DNA of 64,000 nucleotides from Portulaca oleracea (GCA_029582165.1 CM055889.1:15680841-15744840), one strand, 5' to 3'; positions 21,176-33,531 are shown, counted from the first letter of the stretch. Notes: generated from the letters alone by a model not told the origin. Translations and numbers: made by a program.

Positions 21176-21439
21176 ATGGACTCAAGTTGGATTGAGTTGC
21201 CAAATACTCATCCCCTTTATATTGCTGATGTCGTCAAATTCATCGAACTTACTAGAGAAAATCTCGTAGAAGGAAGAACTCGATGTCCATGTAAGAGATG
21301 TAAAGTGGATAAATGGCTACCTATTGAAGAACTAGAGCATCATATTGTATTCAAGGGTTTCCATAAGCAATATAGAAATTTCATTTACCATGGTAGAAGA
21401 GACATGGTTGACCATCTATGTAATAGGGGAAAGCCTTAG
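21176..21439 (+). pseudogene. CACTA transposase-associated domain fragment
   Basis: Starts at ATG 21176 just after an acceptor-like TTGTAG. MDSSWIELPNTHPLYIADV, then EGRTRCPCKRCKVDKW and HHIVFKGFHKQYRNFIYHG match the transposase-associated domain (PF13963) found at the N-terminus of plant En/Spm (CACTA) proteins, with its conserved Cys cluster. The frame stops after about 88 residues and the transposase body is absent. Neighbouring sequence is unrelated, so it is an isolated fragment. Confidence 0.7.
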
Positions 21440-21467
21440 TCATGAAACAAATTTTGTATTGCATGAT

Positions 21468-22115
21468 TTAGCACGTGGAGATGACATGAAAGGTTTGTTC
21501 AACACCGTCGAGAGGAACTCGACAGCCCTGAAAAACTTTGGTAAGCAGGTTACCATATGGTAAAGGCCCAGAGGATGAGGTCGCTGCGCGAATGAAGTGA
21601 TGGATGATCATTTCCCCGAGTTCAGGGTGTTGATCATTAAGGACATTTAGAAGGAATGAGGCACATGCTTCATTGATAGTCTCTTTATTTGTACCCCTAG
21701 GTAGAATAGTTCGGACAGTAGGGTAGTAAAGAAATTGGGCTTCTGATGTGAGACTGGTGTATTGGGTGTTCTTGAGTTCGGATGGTCGGGAAAATTGGCG
21801 ATAGAGTTCTTGCTTTGGATCTGATAGGAGAGATAGAGGTGGTTTGGTGGGATCAGGGGAGAGGTGTAGAATGCATTCAATCTGGTTGGGGGAAAGGAAG
21901 ATGTTGACTCCGGCTAGTGAGGTTTGTAGAGATGGGCGAGAGAGATTGGGGACAAGATTTGCATAGAATTGAAGAATGAGGAATGGATAAATTACCGGTT
22001 CGCAGTCAAAGAAAGATGAACACCCGAGATCCTTGAGAACGACGAAGGATGGAAAAATGGGGATGAGAGATTCAAGGTCTACATTCTCATAGCACAGAAT
22101 GAGATGATTTGCCAT
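21468..22115 (-). pseudogene. putative plant transposon protein (PF20167-like) ORF
   Basis: A 215-codon minus-strand frame from ATG 22115. The segment LILQFYANLVPNLSRPSL, then VNIFLSPNQIECILHLSP, follows the pattern of the 'putative plant transposon protein' domain: FYANL, then a short strand, then (F/L)SP and a helix. The C-terminal part (NEACASFLLNVLNDQHPEL) also fits. The frame is intact over this span, but the partner ORFs normally present in the element are missing and upstream sequence is only Ser/Pro-rich without a clean start. It may be a fragment of an antisense ORF from a lost retroelement. Function unknown. Confidence 0.45.
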
Positions 22116-22740
22116 ATTTTTGATCTTTTTCTCACGAATGAGAGCTAGAGTGGTTGAAGGTTATGTGGGGATGGTGATAGCGTCGGAGGAGGAGGAATGA
22201 GATTGAGTGGATTCAGGAGGATTTGGAGAGGATTAGCGGGACCAGAGCCTTTTGGCGACTACAGTATGTGGTGGGGATGGGACAACGTTTTTGTGAGCTG
22301 GTCTTTTCTTCATGTTTGGAAACTGACGAGAGAGAGAAGGAAAGTGGCGATGGTGATGGGAAGGGTAGTTGGAGTGGATGGTAGGGCAGGTTTAAGTAGG
22401 GATGAGAGGAAGGAGTAGGGACGGTTTTTGGGAGGAGAGGAGATAATTATGGCAGGTTGGGAAGGACACAATTCAAAAAAGGGAAAAAGAGGATTGATGG
22501 GGACGGTTGAATGGTAATGATGATGGGACGGGGATATTGAAGGTGAGAGAGAAAAATTGAAAAATTTTGAAAACAAAAGGTTTTAAAAAAGGAAGGAAAC
22601 GTGTGAATAAATGTGATGTGATAGGGGGCAGGTGAGAGAGGAAGGATATTTTCAAAATAAGGAAGGAGAATAAAATTGAAAAAAAAGATTCGTTTAAAAA
22701 AAATCAGTTACACTGAACAGTTATTAAGGAACTGTCAGTA
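22116..22740. other. no gene recognised
   Basis: Purine-rich on the plus strand (GGA and GAGA runs). Short ORFs here are compositional. It may be decayed upstream coding sequence of the neighbouring minus-strand ORF. Confidence 0.35.
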
Positions 22741-22777
22741 CAACCATATGCCAAGGATTTAATTTTAGAGAGGCTCA

Positions 22778-22848
22778 ATGTGGTTCCAGGACAAGAGTGT
22801 CAAGGACCTTTATGTGGTTCCAGGACAAGAGTGTCAAGGACCTTTAAT
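22778..22848. repeat. two tandem 34-bp units beside the copia 3' end
   Basis: The unit ATGTGGTTCCAGGACAAGAG plus TGTCAAGGACCTTT occurs twice in direct succession. It sits beside a possible polypurine tract (minus strand CCAGGGGGAGC near 22851-22861) of the copia remnant. Confidence 0.7.
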
Positions 22849-22849
22849 T

Positions 22850-25300
22850 TTAGCTCCCCCTGGAAGGGAGAATGCTAGCTCCTCCTCAACTGGTCATCAG
22901 GTTGCAACATACCAAGCTCTCTTCTGTTAGTGATGAATTGTTCCGTAAGAAGAGCCTTGGTGAAAATATCTGCCAGTTTTTGATGAGTGGGGACAAAGTC
23001 CAGTGTGATATGGCCTTTGTCTACATGATCTCTTATGAACTGGTGTTGCACCTCAATGTATTTGGTACGGGAATGCTGGACCGGATTCTTAGTGATTTAA
23101 ATGGCGCTTTGGTTGTCACACTTGATTGTAATATATGAGAGCTCTACTCCAAGGTCCTTCATCTGCTGTTTAATCCACAGAATCTATGCACAACAAGCAC
23201 CAGCTACTATGTATTCTGCTTCTGCTGTGAAAAGGGCAACTGCATTTTGCTTCTTTGATTGTCAGGATATCAAGGATAAACCCAGCATTTGGCAACCTCC
23301 AAAGTTGCTTTTCCGATCAGTTCTAGATCCAACAAAGTCTGCATCTGTATACCTAATGAGATGAAGGGAGTTGTTTCTGGGATACCATAATCCAAGGTCC
23401 TTGGTACCTACAAGATATCTCAATATCCTTTTGACAGCAATCAAGTGAGATTCTTTGGGAGCACTTTGAAACCAAGCACACAAACAAACACTAAACATGA
23501 TATCTAGGCGACTAGCAGTTAAGTAAAGGAGAGATCCAATCATACCTCAGTACTGTTTGTCAGGAATGGCCTTAACATTTTGAACAAGATCAAGTTTTAG
23601 TGTGGAAGACATTGGGGTACTGCAGTGCTTGGCATTCTCAAGACCATATTTCTTCGAGAGTTCTTTGACCTACGTACTTTGATTGAGAAAGATGCCATCA
23701 TCATTTTCTTTGATTTGTAAGCCCAGAAAGAAGCTAAGTTCTCCTACTAGACTCATATCAAACTCCTTGCTCATGAGGTAAGAGAAATCCTTCACTAGAT
23801 TTTCATTAGAAGCACCAAATATAATATCATCTACATAAACTTGAATTATAATAGAATCCTGACCTGAGGTTTTGATGAACAGAGTTTTGTCTATGAGACC
23901 TCTTTTGAATCTATTTTTCAGGAGAAATGAGCTTAGTCTTTCATACCAAGCTCTGGGAGCTTGCTTCAGCCCATAAAGGGCCTTTTGAAGCTTGTAGACA
24001 TGAGTATTTGGATCTTCTTATTCAAATCCTTGAGGTTGTTCAACATAGACTTCTTCTTTTAGATGTCTATTTAGGAAGGTACTCTTAACATCCATTTGAT
24101 ACAACTTCATGTGAGCTGATGAAGCATAGGCTAGAAGTATTCGAATGGCCTCTAGTCTAGCAACTGGGGCAAAGGTTTCTTCATAGTCAATGCCCTCTTT
24201 TTGGTTGTATCCTTTAGCGACCAATATGGCCTTGTTTCTTGTCACAGTGCCATGTTCATCTAATTTGTTTCGAAAGACCCACTTTACACCAATAACAGGA
24301 TGGTGTTTTAGTCTCGGGACAAGCTTCTAGACTTTATTTCTTTCAAACTGATTGAGCTCCTCTTGCATAGCAAGGATCCAGTTACTGTCCTTTAGGGCTT
24401 CTTCAGGTCCACTTGGTTCTATCTGCGAAACAAATACATGGAAGGCACAAAAGTTTCTAAGAGAGGAGCGAGTTCTAATACTTGTATCTAAACCAGATAG
24501 AAGATTGTCAGCTAGACGGGCAGGCTTGAACCTGAAGGTCTTTGGAGATCCTCAGAATTAGTAGGCATTGAGCCAACAGTACTTGGAGCATTTTCTTGTT
24601 GTGAAGGTCCGTGAACATCATTAACTGCTTCCTCCTGATCTGAATTCGGTTGTGCGGGAGTTTCTGGTTCATTTCCTGGAGGAGGTTCTTCATTTTGTGG
24701 AGGAAGACCTTGCTGAAAGATATGGGGAATGTCCTCATCTTCATCTTCTTGATGGAATTTGAACTTGATGGAGGACATTTTTGTAGTGGTGGTGGGCGAT
24801 TCATCAAAGACGACATGAATGGATTCTTCCACCCTTTTGGATGGTTTTACATAGGCTCTGTAGGCCGGCGCGCCTTGCTAGATAAGGAGTATCCTACTAG
24901 GATCCCTTATTCACTTCTTGGTTTAAATTTGCTTAGAGCCTTTTTACCATTGTTGTGTATGAAACATTTGTATCCAATGGCCTTGAGGTGAGCTACGTTA
25001 GACGTCTTGCCTTTGAATAACTCATATGGTGTTTTCTTCATGAAGGACCTTATGGTACATCTGTTGACAATATAGTTTGATGCATTTATATTCTCAGCCC
25101 ACAGGAATAGAGGTAGATCATTCTCATAGATGAGTGTTCTTGCCATGTCCTCAAGTGTTTAGTTCTTTCTTTCAACTACACCATTTTGTTGAGGTGTCCT
25201 TGGGGCAGAGAAATTGTGGGTAACACCTTCTTGATCACAGAACTTTCTAAACTGGTCTTGATTATCAAATTCTTTTCCATGATATGTCCTTATTGATACT
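22850..25300 (-). pseudogene. second copia pol remnant (integrase to RNase H)
   Basis: Minus-strand pieces in order: integrase core end (HGKEFDNQDQFRKFCDQEGV, PQQNGVVERKN) near 25150-25300, integrase C-region (FLWAENINASNYIVNRC) at 24907-25146, an acidic hinge at 24512-24832, reverse transcriptase start ([19 protein letters not shown]) at 24018-24245, catalytic-region remnants, and RT/RNase H connection (SAPKESHLIAVKRILRYL, YTDADFVGSRTDR) at 23262-23543. Stops and frameshifts separate every piece. Sequence beyond about 25300 is unrelated, so the 5' part is gone, and no LTR was recognised at either side. Lineage appears close to the copia at 17728. Confidence 0.85.
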
Positions 25301-26040
25301 AAGGTTAGTCCGGTGTTCGGTTGTAATTTTTGTGGTTTTCTAGTAAGGGTTGTCGGTCTCAAGGATGGGTGTTAGGCTTGATTGAGGTAATCGGTTTGCA
25401 TTGGGGTTTTTTCTCAATTGCGGAAAGCGATAAATTATGTAAAGAATAGCAATTAAACTAACATAGACATGGAATTAAGGAAAGCAATAAAAGCATGACA
25501 TCAAATTAAGCAACTAAAACAATTAATGGAAACTAGAATGAACAATGAAATTAAGACAAGAAACTATACCTCAAATGAACAATCTGCACTAATCTTCAAT
25601 CTACCTTTGCAATTTCCCCCGAACAAACAAGAAACTGTGGATTGGATTACCAAGGATCCCCCAAATTCTCACTAGGAAGTAGAATTGGAATTCCTTGACC
25701 CTCCTCCCCACTAAAAGATGGATTTGATTTGGCTAACCCTAGAAAGCTTTTGAAATCAACATCAATGGAGAATTGAGAGAGAAAGAGAGAGAGAGAGAGA
25801 GGAAGAGAGAGAGAAAGCTTGTAAAACTTCAATGAGATTACTTGAAAGAAGAGTTTAATAACAATTGCAAGAAGACTTAAAGAAAGTTTAAAGAACAATG
25901 GAGAGAAAACTTGAAGAACAATTAAAGTAAGCAATTGAAGAAAGCAATTCATTCTAATCTAATCCTACTCCTACAACCAAGAATATTGAGTGCAAGAGAT
26001 CTAGTCTCCATTCTCCTTTACCATGGACAATGAGATCATA
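25301..26040. other. unassigned repeat-like DNA with a GA microsatellite
   Basis: No gene. It abuts the truncated copia, is rich in AAT/TTAA, and holds a GAGA run at about 25776-25815. Confidence 0.35.
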
Positions 26041-26044
26041 TACT

Positions 26045-26250
26045 ATGTACCATCATAGCTCAGGCTTCATAAGGGTAATGACTCGAAAAGTGTTAGGTCT
26101 TGGGACCCATCTAACCTCCCAAATATTCAATCGTTGTCCGCCTCCCACCCTCCATCTTACTCCAAGTTTGATAACGTCCAACGCCTCTTGAATGATCCTC
26201 CAAGTGTAGGTAGGCCTTCGACCCAACTCGGCATCAAACATGGCCACATA
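26045..26250 (-). pseudogene. LINE ORF2 fragment (between RT and zf-RVT)
   Basis: Minus-strand text ELGRRPTYTWRIIQEALDVI then GVRWRVGGGQRLNIWEVRWVP is the well-known linker after the reverse transcriptase of plant L1-type LINEs. Nothing else of the element is attached. Confidence 0.75.
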
Positions 26251-27240
26251 AGGGAAATAATTAGCCTTAAGAAGGCGGATTCATGTTGTAAGTTGTGGTG
26301 TCCAATTTCAAAAAAGAAATATATATGTTTATTAAAATAAAAGTAAATGAGGTATACAACTAACACCACTTAAACTCATGAAATCATGTGTAGCTTGTTG
26401 GTAGATACCCACATGAAAACTTGTATTGTTAAAGGATGGAAAGGCTACAAGTTCAATTCCTCTTTGTAGTATTTTTTACTTTTTTTAGAGGTTTTTTTAA
26501 AAAAAAAAAAAACGTAAATAAGGCAGGTAATATTCTGAATTTTGGATGACAATCGAATTCCTTACCAAACACAACGATTGTCTGCCGCTCCCAGCTTGTC
26601 CACCTGGCCATGAACCACCGGCCCGCCATCTATCTCAAAGGTCCTACAATCTCTCTCCGCCTGAACTTCATCATTGAAATGTAATTTGTGTTATATATCA
26701 CTTGTTAGTTCTATAGTTATATATTACTTGTTAATTGTTAGTTGTATGATTGAACAATTTTTTGTTAAAATTATTGTTTGTATGTAATTGTAGATTTGTT
26801 AATTCATTAAATTAGGTGTAATGTGTTTTGTGAAATTGTGGATTTTTATAATTTTTTTTTAATTTCAGTTTACGATGGAGAGATACTTTAAGAAAGTGGC
26901 TAGAGAATCGACTTCTCATTCTAGCCCTGGTTCAAACACGCCATCCCAAATTTTTCTTAAATTATATTTGTATGAGTTTTTAAATGATACTAATATTACC
27001 GATGTTGAAGATAATGTGTTTGGAAACATATCCAATGAGGCTATGATGGATCGTTTTCAGAAGACACGTGCTCTTCAATTAGAAATGCAGGTATGTATTA
27101 GTTATTCAATATCATTTTTAGCGCTTATTTTGACCTTTATGTATTAGGCTATCATGAATATGTTATTTTTTGGCGCTTATTTTTTCAAAATTGTGCCGCT
27201 AACAATACGCTAAGAGTACACTATTTTCTTGGACACTAGT
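26251..27240. other. no firm gene; possible hAT zinc-finger start at 26875
   Basis: A plus-strand frame at 26875-27091 begins MERYFKKVARESTSHSSPGS, reminiscent of the N-terminus of TTF-type hAT proteins, and ends at a possible donor CAG-GTATGT. Evidence is weak. Sequence around it is AT-rich. Confidence 0.25.
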
Positions 27241-27249
27241 TAGTTCAAA

Positions 27250-27625
27250 ATTGTGACGTTTATTTGGACATCAATAGTACCAACTTGGGGGTATTGGACA
27301 TTAATAATACAAACTATTTTCTTGGACACTTGTAGTGAGAACTATTGACCTATTTTCCACTAACAGTACACCGTCGAGTTGTTATGGTTTTAACTCATCG
27401 AAAAGATGATGTGGCTCCATAATATGTGACATGCAAGGCATATTAGTATCCACGTCAACATTTTCTACCCAACCTCCACCTTCCACGTCACACATCATGA
27501 AGTCACGTCATCTTTCCGATGAGTTAAAATGGGTCGATAGTTGGTACTACTAGTGTCCAAGAAAATAGTTTGTATTATTAGTCTCCAATACCCCCAAAGT
27601 TGGTATTATTAGCATCCAATAATTC
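27250..27625. mobile_element. foldback MITE, about 375 bp
   Basis: Left arm text (TAGTACCAACTTGGGGGTATTGG, then AATACAAACTATTTTCTTGG) returns in reverse complement at the right arm (about 27540-27620). Arms are about 120 bases, with an inner pair matching ACTCATC(G/C)GAAAAGATGA. The same family style is seen at 57310-57690. Confidence 0.75.
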
Positions 27626-27649
27626 ATTTTTTAAAGCAAATAATTTTTG

Positions 27650-27965
27650 ACACCACTGACTCCAAATCTTGGATCAGCCGGTGCCTTAAACATGTGGGGG
27701 TTCATTGCATGAGTAATTCTCCACGCCTGCCTTGCTAACAGGGCTAGATTAAAAGCAGCTAAATCCTGAAATCCCAAGCACCCATTCACTTTGCTGCGAC
27801 ATAGTTTATCTTTTGCAGTTTAATGAACACGTCTATTCATGTCGTCATGACCCCACAAATGTCAGACTATAGGTTGAGTAAAAGTATCTGGGAACCACAA
27901 CACACTCATAGTATATATTGGGATTGCTTGAGCTACTACCTTCACCAACACCTCCTGTCCAATGA
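27650..27965 (-). pseudogene. LINE reverse transcriptase fragment
   Basis: On the minus strand the text translates, with breaks, to the LINE region GQEVLVKVVAQAIPIYTMSV, followed by a W-G-D-D/H-like segment and LALLARQAWRI. These are typical of the end of the LINE reverse transcriptase. Stops interrupt it. Confidence 0.65.
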
Positions 27966-28279
27966 TAATTAAGGTAGTCATAATAATAGTAAAATTATAG
28001 AAAAGGTAAATTTAGATGCTCCATACATTACTTAGTTGAAATATTGTGTACAAAAGAAAATATAATTTTGTTAGTAAAAATAATAATAATAAGAAAGAAG
28101 GAAAAATTTATGTATCATGATTTTTTAAAAAAAATTCCAGACAAGCTTATAAAGTGATGTAATTACAACTATTAAAAAATTGTTAGGATACTAAATTTGA
28201 AAATTCATTTCAAAATTCTTTTTTGAGGTTATTCATCAAGCACAAAACCGAAAAAATGATATTATTCTACTATAGTAAA

Positions 28280-28282
<3 letters not shown>

Positions 28283-28371
<89 letters not shown>
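28283..28371. repeat. (TA)n microsatellite
   Basis: About 44 uninterrupted TA repeats. A likely site of length variation and replication slippage. Confidence 0.95.
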
Positions 28372-28373
<2 letters not shown>

Positions 28374-28666
28374 CGTTGGAGAAACAAACTCACGATAAAA
28401 TTCTTATAAAATGTTGACTGTTGTTATTTATTTTAGTTTTTGATAATAATTGAGTTTAATTTGGATAACTCAATCCCTACAATTTAGGGAAGTAAATCTT
28501 TTTCCCTCTAATCTCATGCATGATTCTAGCTAATCATATCCACCTAAATTATTATATTTTATTTTTTCCGAAAACCACTATTTGATTTATAAAAAACGAT
28601 GGTGGTCTTATTATCAACTATCGGATTAGATTTGTACACCCCAGATCGTTTCTTCCTACTCAAATT

Positions 28667-29212
28667 ATTTCATTTTAATTATTAAAACTAGTTTTTATGC
28701 CCGTGCAATACACAGATTATTCTGTTTTATTTGTTGCTTTTTATTTAATTGTAAGTATGTTTTCCCTAATTTTTTTTATTCAATGTTAGGTTTAAAAATC
28801 GATGCTAAATTTACCAATTTTTTTACCAATTTTTCATTATTTTATTTTGCTAAATGCTTGTTGAAGATATTCTACTTTTGATATTTGACCAAATTGGAAA
28901 AAATGGCACAAAAAACATTAAGTATAATATATAATATTTATTCAAAAAATTCAATGAAGAGAAAATTATATATTTATAATTCAACTATTAGATGTCATTA
29001 TGAACTTGAAAAAATATATAATTTATCAACATTTTTTTCCTTTTTTTAATAAAATATCTCAATAATTTATAATCATTAGAATAATGATATATAATTATGA
29101 GGAATGTTTATAACCGTCATAATAACGATGTGAGATGTATAATAATGTGTAATAATTATTTTTTTTAATAAATTAAGGGATTTTTTTATAGAGGCGCCAC
29201 GTGTCGATCGGT
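28667..29212 (-). mobile_element. Helitron-like non-autonomous element, copy 1
   Basis: A roughly 545-bp AT-rich unit repeated at 29622-30162. Its minus-strand 3' end has the Helitron layout: an imperfect hairpin around 28698-28713, a short spacer and CTAG (28688-28691) followed by T. The far end is GAGGCGCCACGTGTC on the plus strand. A clear 5' TC terminus was not fixed, and flanking bases outside CTAG are also shared, so part of the repetition may be segmental. Confidence 0.5.
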
Positions 29213-29268
29213 TAATGAATTCTTTTCTGAGGTTATTCATCGAGCACAAAACCGAAAAATGATATTAT

Positions 29269-29621
29269 TCACCTCAACGCGTGGAATAGGGCCTCAGCGG
29301 CAAAACTAGTATGGGATATCCAGCAACACAAAGAGGTCATGTGGGGTAAATGGGTACATACGAAGTACATCAAAGACGGCTCGTGGTGGTCATATAGCCC
29401 CCCATATGATGTATGTCGTTACTTCAAAATGTTATGCGAAGTAAAGGAGGAATTCAAATGGGGGAGCCTACCGGGGGTCCGATGGCACTGGGGAGATGAA
29501 GATGGAACGGGAAAATACACGGTGAGTCAGGGGTATCATTGGTTGTTGCCTATTGGAAGGTACAACCCCTAACCCTAACTGGATACAGATCCCCTGGAAC
29601 AGCCTAACCATTCCCAGGCAT
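29269..29621 (+). pseudogene. LINE ORF2 fragment (zf-RVT region)
   Basis: AWNRASAAKLVWDIQQ, VMWGKWVHTKYIKDGSWW and, after a frameshift near 29570, WNSLTIPRHGFI are the conserved stretches after LINE reverse transcriptase, in correct order. It sits between the two copies of the ~545-bp repeat. Confidence 0.75.
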
Positions 29622-30162
29622 GGATTCATTTTAATTATTAAAACTAGTCTTTATGCCCGTGCAATACACGGGTTATTATGTCTTATTTGTTGTTTTTTTT
29701 ATTTAGTTGTAAGTATGTTTTCCCTATATTTTTTCAATGTTGGGTTTAAAAATCGATGTTAAATTTATTGATTTTTCTTTTTTTTTTTGCTAAATGCTTG
29801 TTGAAGATATTTTACTTTTGATATTTCACCAAATTGGAAAAAATGGCACAAAAAACATTAAGTATAATATATAATATTTATTCAAAAAATTCAATGAGGA
29901 GAAAATTAAATATTTATAATTCAACTATTATATGTCTCTATGGACTTGAAAAAATATATAATTTATCAACATTTTCTTTTTCTTTTTTTAATAAAATATC
30001 TCAATAGTTTATAATTAATGATATATAATTAGGAGAAGTGTTTATAACCGTCATAATAATAGTGTGAGATGTATAATAATGTGTAATAATTATTTTTTTC
30101 TTTTTTAATAAATTAAGGGATTTTTTTATAGAGGCGCCACGTGTCAATTGGTGAATGAATTC
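29622..30162 (-). mobile_element. Helitron-like non-autonomous element, copy 2
   Basis: Second copy of the unit at 28667. Here the terminal hairpin is perfect: CCCGTG-TATTG-CACGGG on the minus strand (about 29655-29671), then ATAAAGA and CTAG (29644-29647) followed by T. Confidence 0.55.
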
Positions 30163-30908
30163 ATCTTGTTTTAATATAATATATAAACAATAAAAGAATA
30201 AACACTAAAGGAAAAACAATTGCAATGGTTAGAATGTATGAGTCATGACCATTTCAAATTGTTCATAAAGTAGATAAATTATGGTTGTGTTCGCCAGTAG
30301 CGTTTGGGGCAGCGTCTAGCGTTTTGACCCAGTCAAAACTCTAATTGCATAAATATTAGTGTTCGGTAAACTAGCGTTTTGAGGAGCATTTAGCGTTCTA
30401 AGGAACGTTTTATGAAACGTTGATAAAGTTAACGTTTAGCGTTTGGAGTAGCGTTTCATATTTTTCGATCAAAAGATAACCTTTGAAAATTTTATCTTTG
30501 AAAATTATTAATATCCTTTTATGTCAATTTACATTAATATGTTAATTCAACCGCTAAATTTACCAAACACAATTCTCTTTTGGATAGTAATCTGCTATCC
30601 GTTACTTAAACCGCTATCCGCTATCTAAAACACTAATTTTGTCGAACATGGCCTATTTGTAGAAGTAACATAAAATATTTTATCAATCGGTAAGATTACT
30701 AAATGAAAGCTAAAGCTTGATTTATGTTAAGAAAGAAAAACTTTTCCGAAAAAATTAAATTAAAAAAACAATGTTAATTAACTCTAATGAAGATATACAA
30801 CTGTAATAACCTTTACTTTGGGTCAACGGGTAATAATAACCTTATTTTAAAATTGTGTCATGATGAATCCTAATTTGCGCCACTGCAGGAATTATAATAA
30901 TATCTACA
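30163..30908. other. AT-rich DNA without a recognised gene
   Basis: Contains a loose repetition of AGCGTTT at about 30295-30455 (AGCGTTTTGA, AGCGTTTGG and similar). No gene or terminus was recognised. Confidence 0.35.
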
Positions 30909-30917
30909 TTAGAAAAT

Positions 30918-32017
30918 AAAAAATTGGATTCTAATAATATGAACTTTTGGTCATATAAGATTTAATAATACGAATTTTCGATTTAGTGATGAATAATGCG
31001 AACTTTGACCCTCTTTTGCCCCCAATAACACGCCACCGAGTTAAGATTAACTTGACTCGACAGCGGTCTGACGTGGCAGCAGAAGCAAGTCTCAGTTAGC
31101 TTTATTTTGCCACGTCAGCTTCTTCCTCTCTCCTCTCTCCTCTCTCTCTCTCTCCTCTCTTTCTCTCTCTTCCTCTTCGTCATTCTCAGACAGCTTTCTC
31201 ACTCCTCCTCCTCCTTCCTCCTCTCCTCCCAAACACTCTCTTTTCCCTTCATCTTCTCCACCAAACTGAACCCCAATTACATCAAAACTAGATAATCATC
31301 AAAAGAAACCATGATTTCAACTCTAAACATAAACCCAAATTCCCGAAACACAATTTCTTCTATTAAAACTCACAATTTCAACAGATTCATGGTTTTAGTT
31401 TTCTGGGTTTGTCACTTTTTTTCTTTCCAGATGGATTTTGATTTCGGCTATAAGAATTAAAGAGAAAAATTGAAGTGGGTTTTGCACAAAGAAGGGGGTA
31501 GGATGTTGTAGAGAGAGAAGTGGAGAGAAGAGAGTTCGTGTTATTCATTTGAAAAATTAGGTTGAAGCCCTTCGCGTTGCCGCTCTGGCGCTAGATACCA
31601 TCGTCTCACCAACGAATGTCGTTGCCGCTCCAGCACCACCGCTAATAGCCATCACGTTCACTTGTTCAATCCTAATTGGTAGTTGTGAAGTGCTGAGATT
31701 GAGGTTTTAAAGAACACAATAAAAGTAGCAACAATGTCTGGAGAATGAATATACTAATTAATGGGGTGTTGATGAAGATTCTGGTTCAATTCCTCCCCTT
31801 CATTTGCAGGTCTCTTTCTCTCTTTAACTTTAATTTCATCTTCATCTCCATCTTCTTCGATCGATTGTTTATGTGATTAACAAATCTGTAATTGTTGTTT
31901 CTCTCTCTAACTTTAATTTCATTTTGATGGTTCTGGGAGTCGTTTTCCTCTTGGAATCTGGCTTGGGTTAATGGTCATGAGAGGAGGAGGAGGAGGAGGA
32001 GGAAGAAGAAGAAGAAG

Positions 32018-32048
<31 letters not shown>

Positions 32049-32324
32049 GAGAAAGGTATCTGGGAATGACGAAGAGGAAGAGAGAGAAAGAAGGAGAGAA
32101 AGGAGAGAGGAGAGAGAAAGAGGCTGACGTGGCAAAATAAAGCTGACTGGGACTTGCTTCCGCCGCCACGTCAGACCGTCGCCGAGTCAAGTTAATCTTA
32201 ACTCGGTGGCGTGTTATTGGGGGCAACAGGGGGTCAAAGTTCGTATTATTTATTACTGAATCGAAAGTTCGTATTATTAAGTCTTATATGACCGAAAATT
32301 CGTATTATAAGAATCCAATTTCCT
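30918..32324. mobile_element. Mutator-like foldback element, 1.4 kb, 9-bp target duplication
   Basis: Terminal inverted repeats of over 300 bp: left from 30918 (AAATTGGATTCTAATAATA), right ending at 32324. The arms pair through CACGCCACCGAGTTAAGATT, TTTATTTTGCCACGTCAGC and a TC/GA-rich block. The same 9-mer TTAGAAAAT lies on both sides (30909-30917 and 32325-32333), the length Mutator-type transposases leave. The interior has no transposase. The right arm holds a (GAA)n tract whose reverse strand gives poly-Phe ORFs. Confidence 0.8.
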
Positions 32325-32611
32325 TTAGAAAATTGACTATATTATAATTCCTACTGTATATATTATTGTAAGTGCTAGTCCTTTACAATCTAAGGGATGT
32401 AACATACGAATTTGTATAGTACATTTCCAAATAGGGATTACTAGTATCCAATGGCTCCAGTGACGAATACAAAAATAAAATTAAATGGGTTGAAAGTCAA
32501 ATATAAAAAATCAAAATAATTTCATTTTGATGGTTCTGGGAGTCGTTTTCCTCTTGGAATCTGGCTTGGGTTAATGGTCATGAGAGGAGGAGGAGGAGGA
32601 GGAGGAAGAAG

Positions 32612-32642
<31 letters not shown>

Positions 32643-33112
32643 GAGAAAGGTATCTGGGAATGACGAAGAGGAAGAGAGAGAAAGAAAGAGAGAAAGGAGA
32701 GAGGAGAGAGAAAGAGGCTGACGTGGCAAAATAAAGCTGACTGGGACTTGCTTCCGCCGCCACGTCAGACCGTCGCCGAGTCAAGTTAATCTTAACTCGG
32801 TGGCGTGTTATTGGGGGCAACAGGGGGTCAAAGTTCGTATTATTTATTACTGAATCGAAAGTTCGTATTATTAAGTCTTATATGACCGAAAATTCGTATT
32901 ATAAGAATCCAATTTCCTTTAGAAAATTGACTATATTATAATTCCTACTGTATATATTATTGTAAGTGCTAGTCCTTTACAATCTAAGGGATGTAACATA
33001 CGAATTTGTATAGTACATTTCCAAATAGGGATTACTAGTATCCAATGGCTCCAGTGACGAATACAAAAATAAAATTAAATGGGTTGAAAGTCAAATATAA
33101 AAAATCAAAATA
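31917..33112. repeat. tandem duplication of the foldback arm (about 600 bp x 2)
   Basis: 31917-32519 is repeated at 32520-33112 almost base for base, from ATTTCATTTTGATGGTTC to TCAAAATAAT. The main difference is a shorter (GAA)n tract in the second unit plus a few substitutions. The duplication covers the right arm, its 9-mer and about 190 bases of flank. Confidence 0.92.
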
Positions 33113-33531
33113 ATAAATCAAAAAACTGTAGGTTTGCGAAATTTTAATTTTTTTTTTAAAAATGTGGGCTTACAGGTTTGATAGGGTTTGAACACAAGAC
33201 CTACCATGACTTTGCCACTACAACAAGCACGTGTCACTCAGTTGTACCACTTATTCTAATTTATTATTATTACATATTATATTTATACTTTTTCTACTCA
33301 GTTTTATTTATAAAAATTGGGATACAGGTTTGGTAGGGTTTAAACACATGACCTGTTGTTATTTTGCCAATAAAACAGACATGCACCACTCAACTACTCC
33401 ACTTATTCTAATTCTTTATTAACACATTGTATTTATACTAAATATTTCTAAAGATGGTGTCAACAAAAAGAGGTTTGTAAATAAAAAATAACAATATAAG
33501 GTGTGTGATATGAATATTTATTTGAGGATAC

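Noticed and set aside
22197..22655. Several short ORFs in purine-rich DNA
   Set aside because: Low-complexity products on both strands with no domain.
28223..28417. ORF with a run of Ile-Tyr
   Set aside because: It is the (TA)n microsatellite.
29564..29578. Telomere-like CCCCTAACCCTAACTGG
   Set aside because: Only two units, inside LINE coding sequence.
31975..32820. Two minus-strand ORFs with poly-Phe and poly-Leu
   Set aside because: They read through (GAA)n tracts in the duplicated foldback arm.
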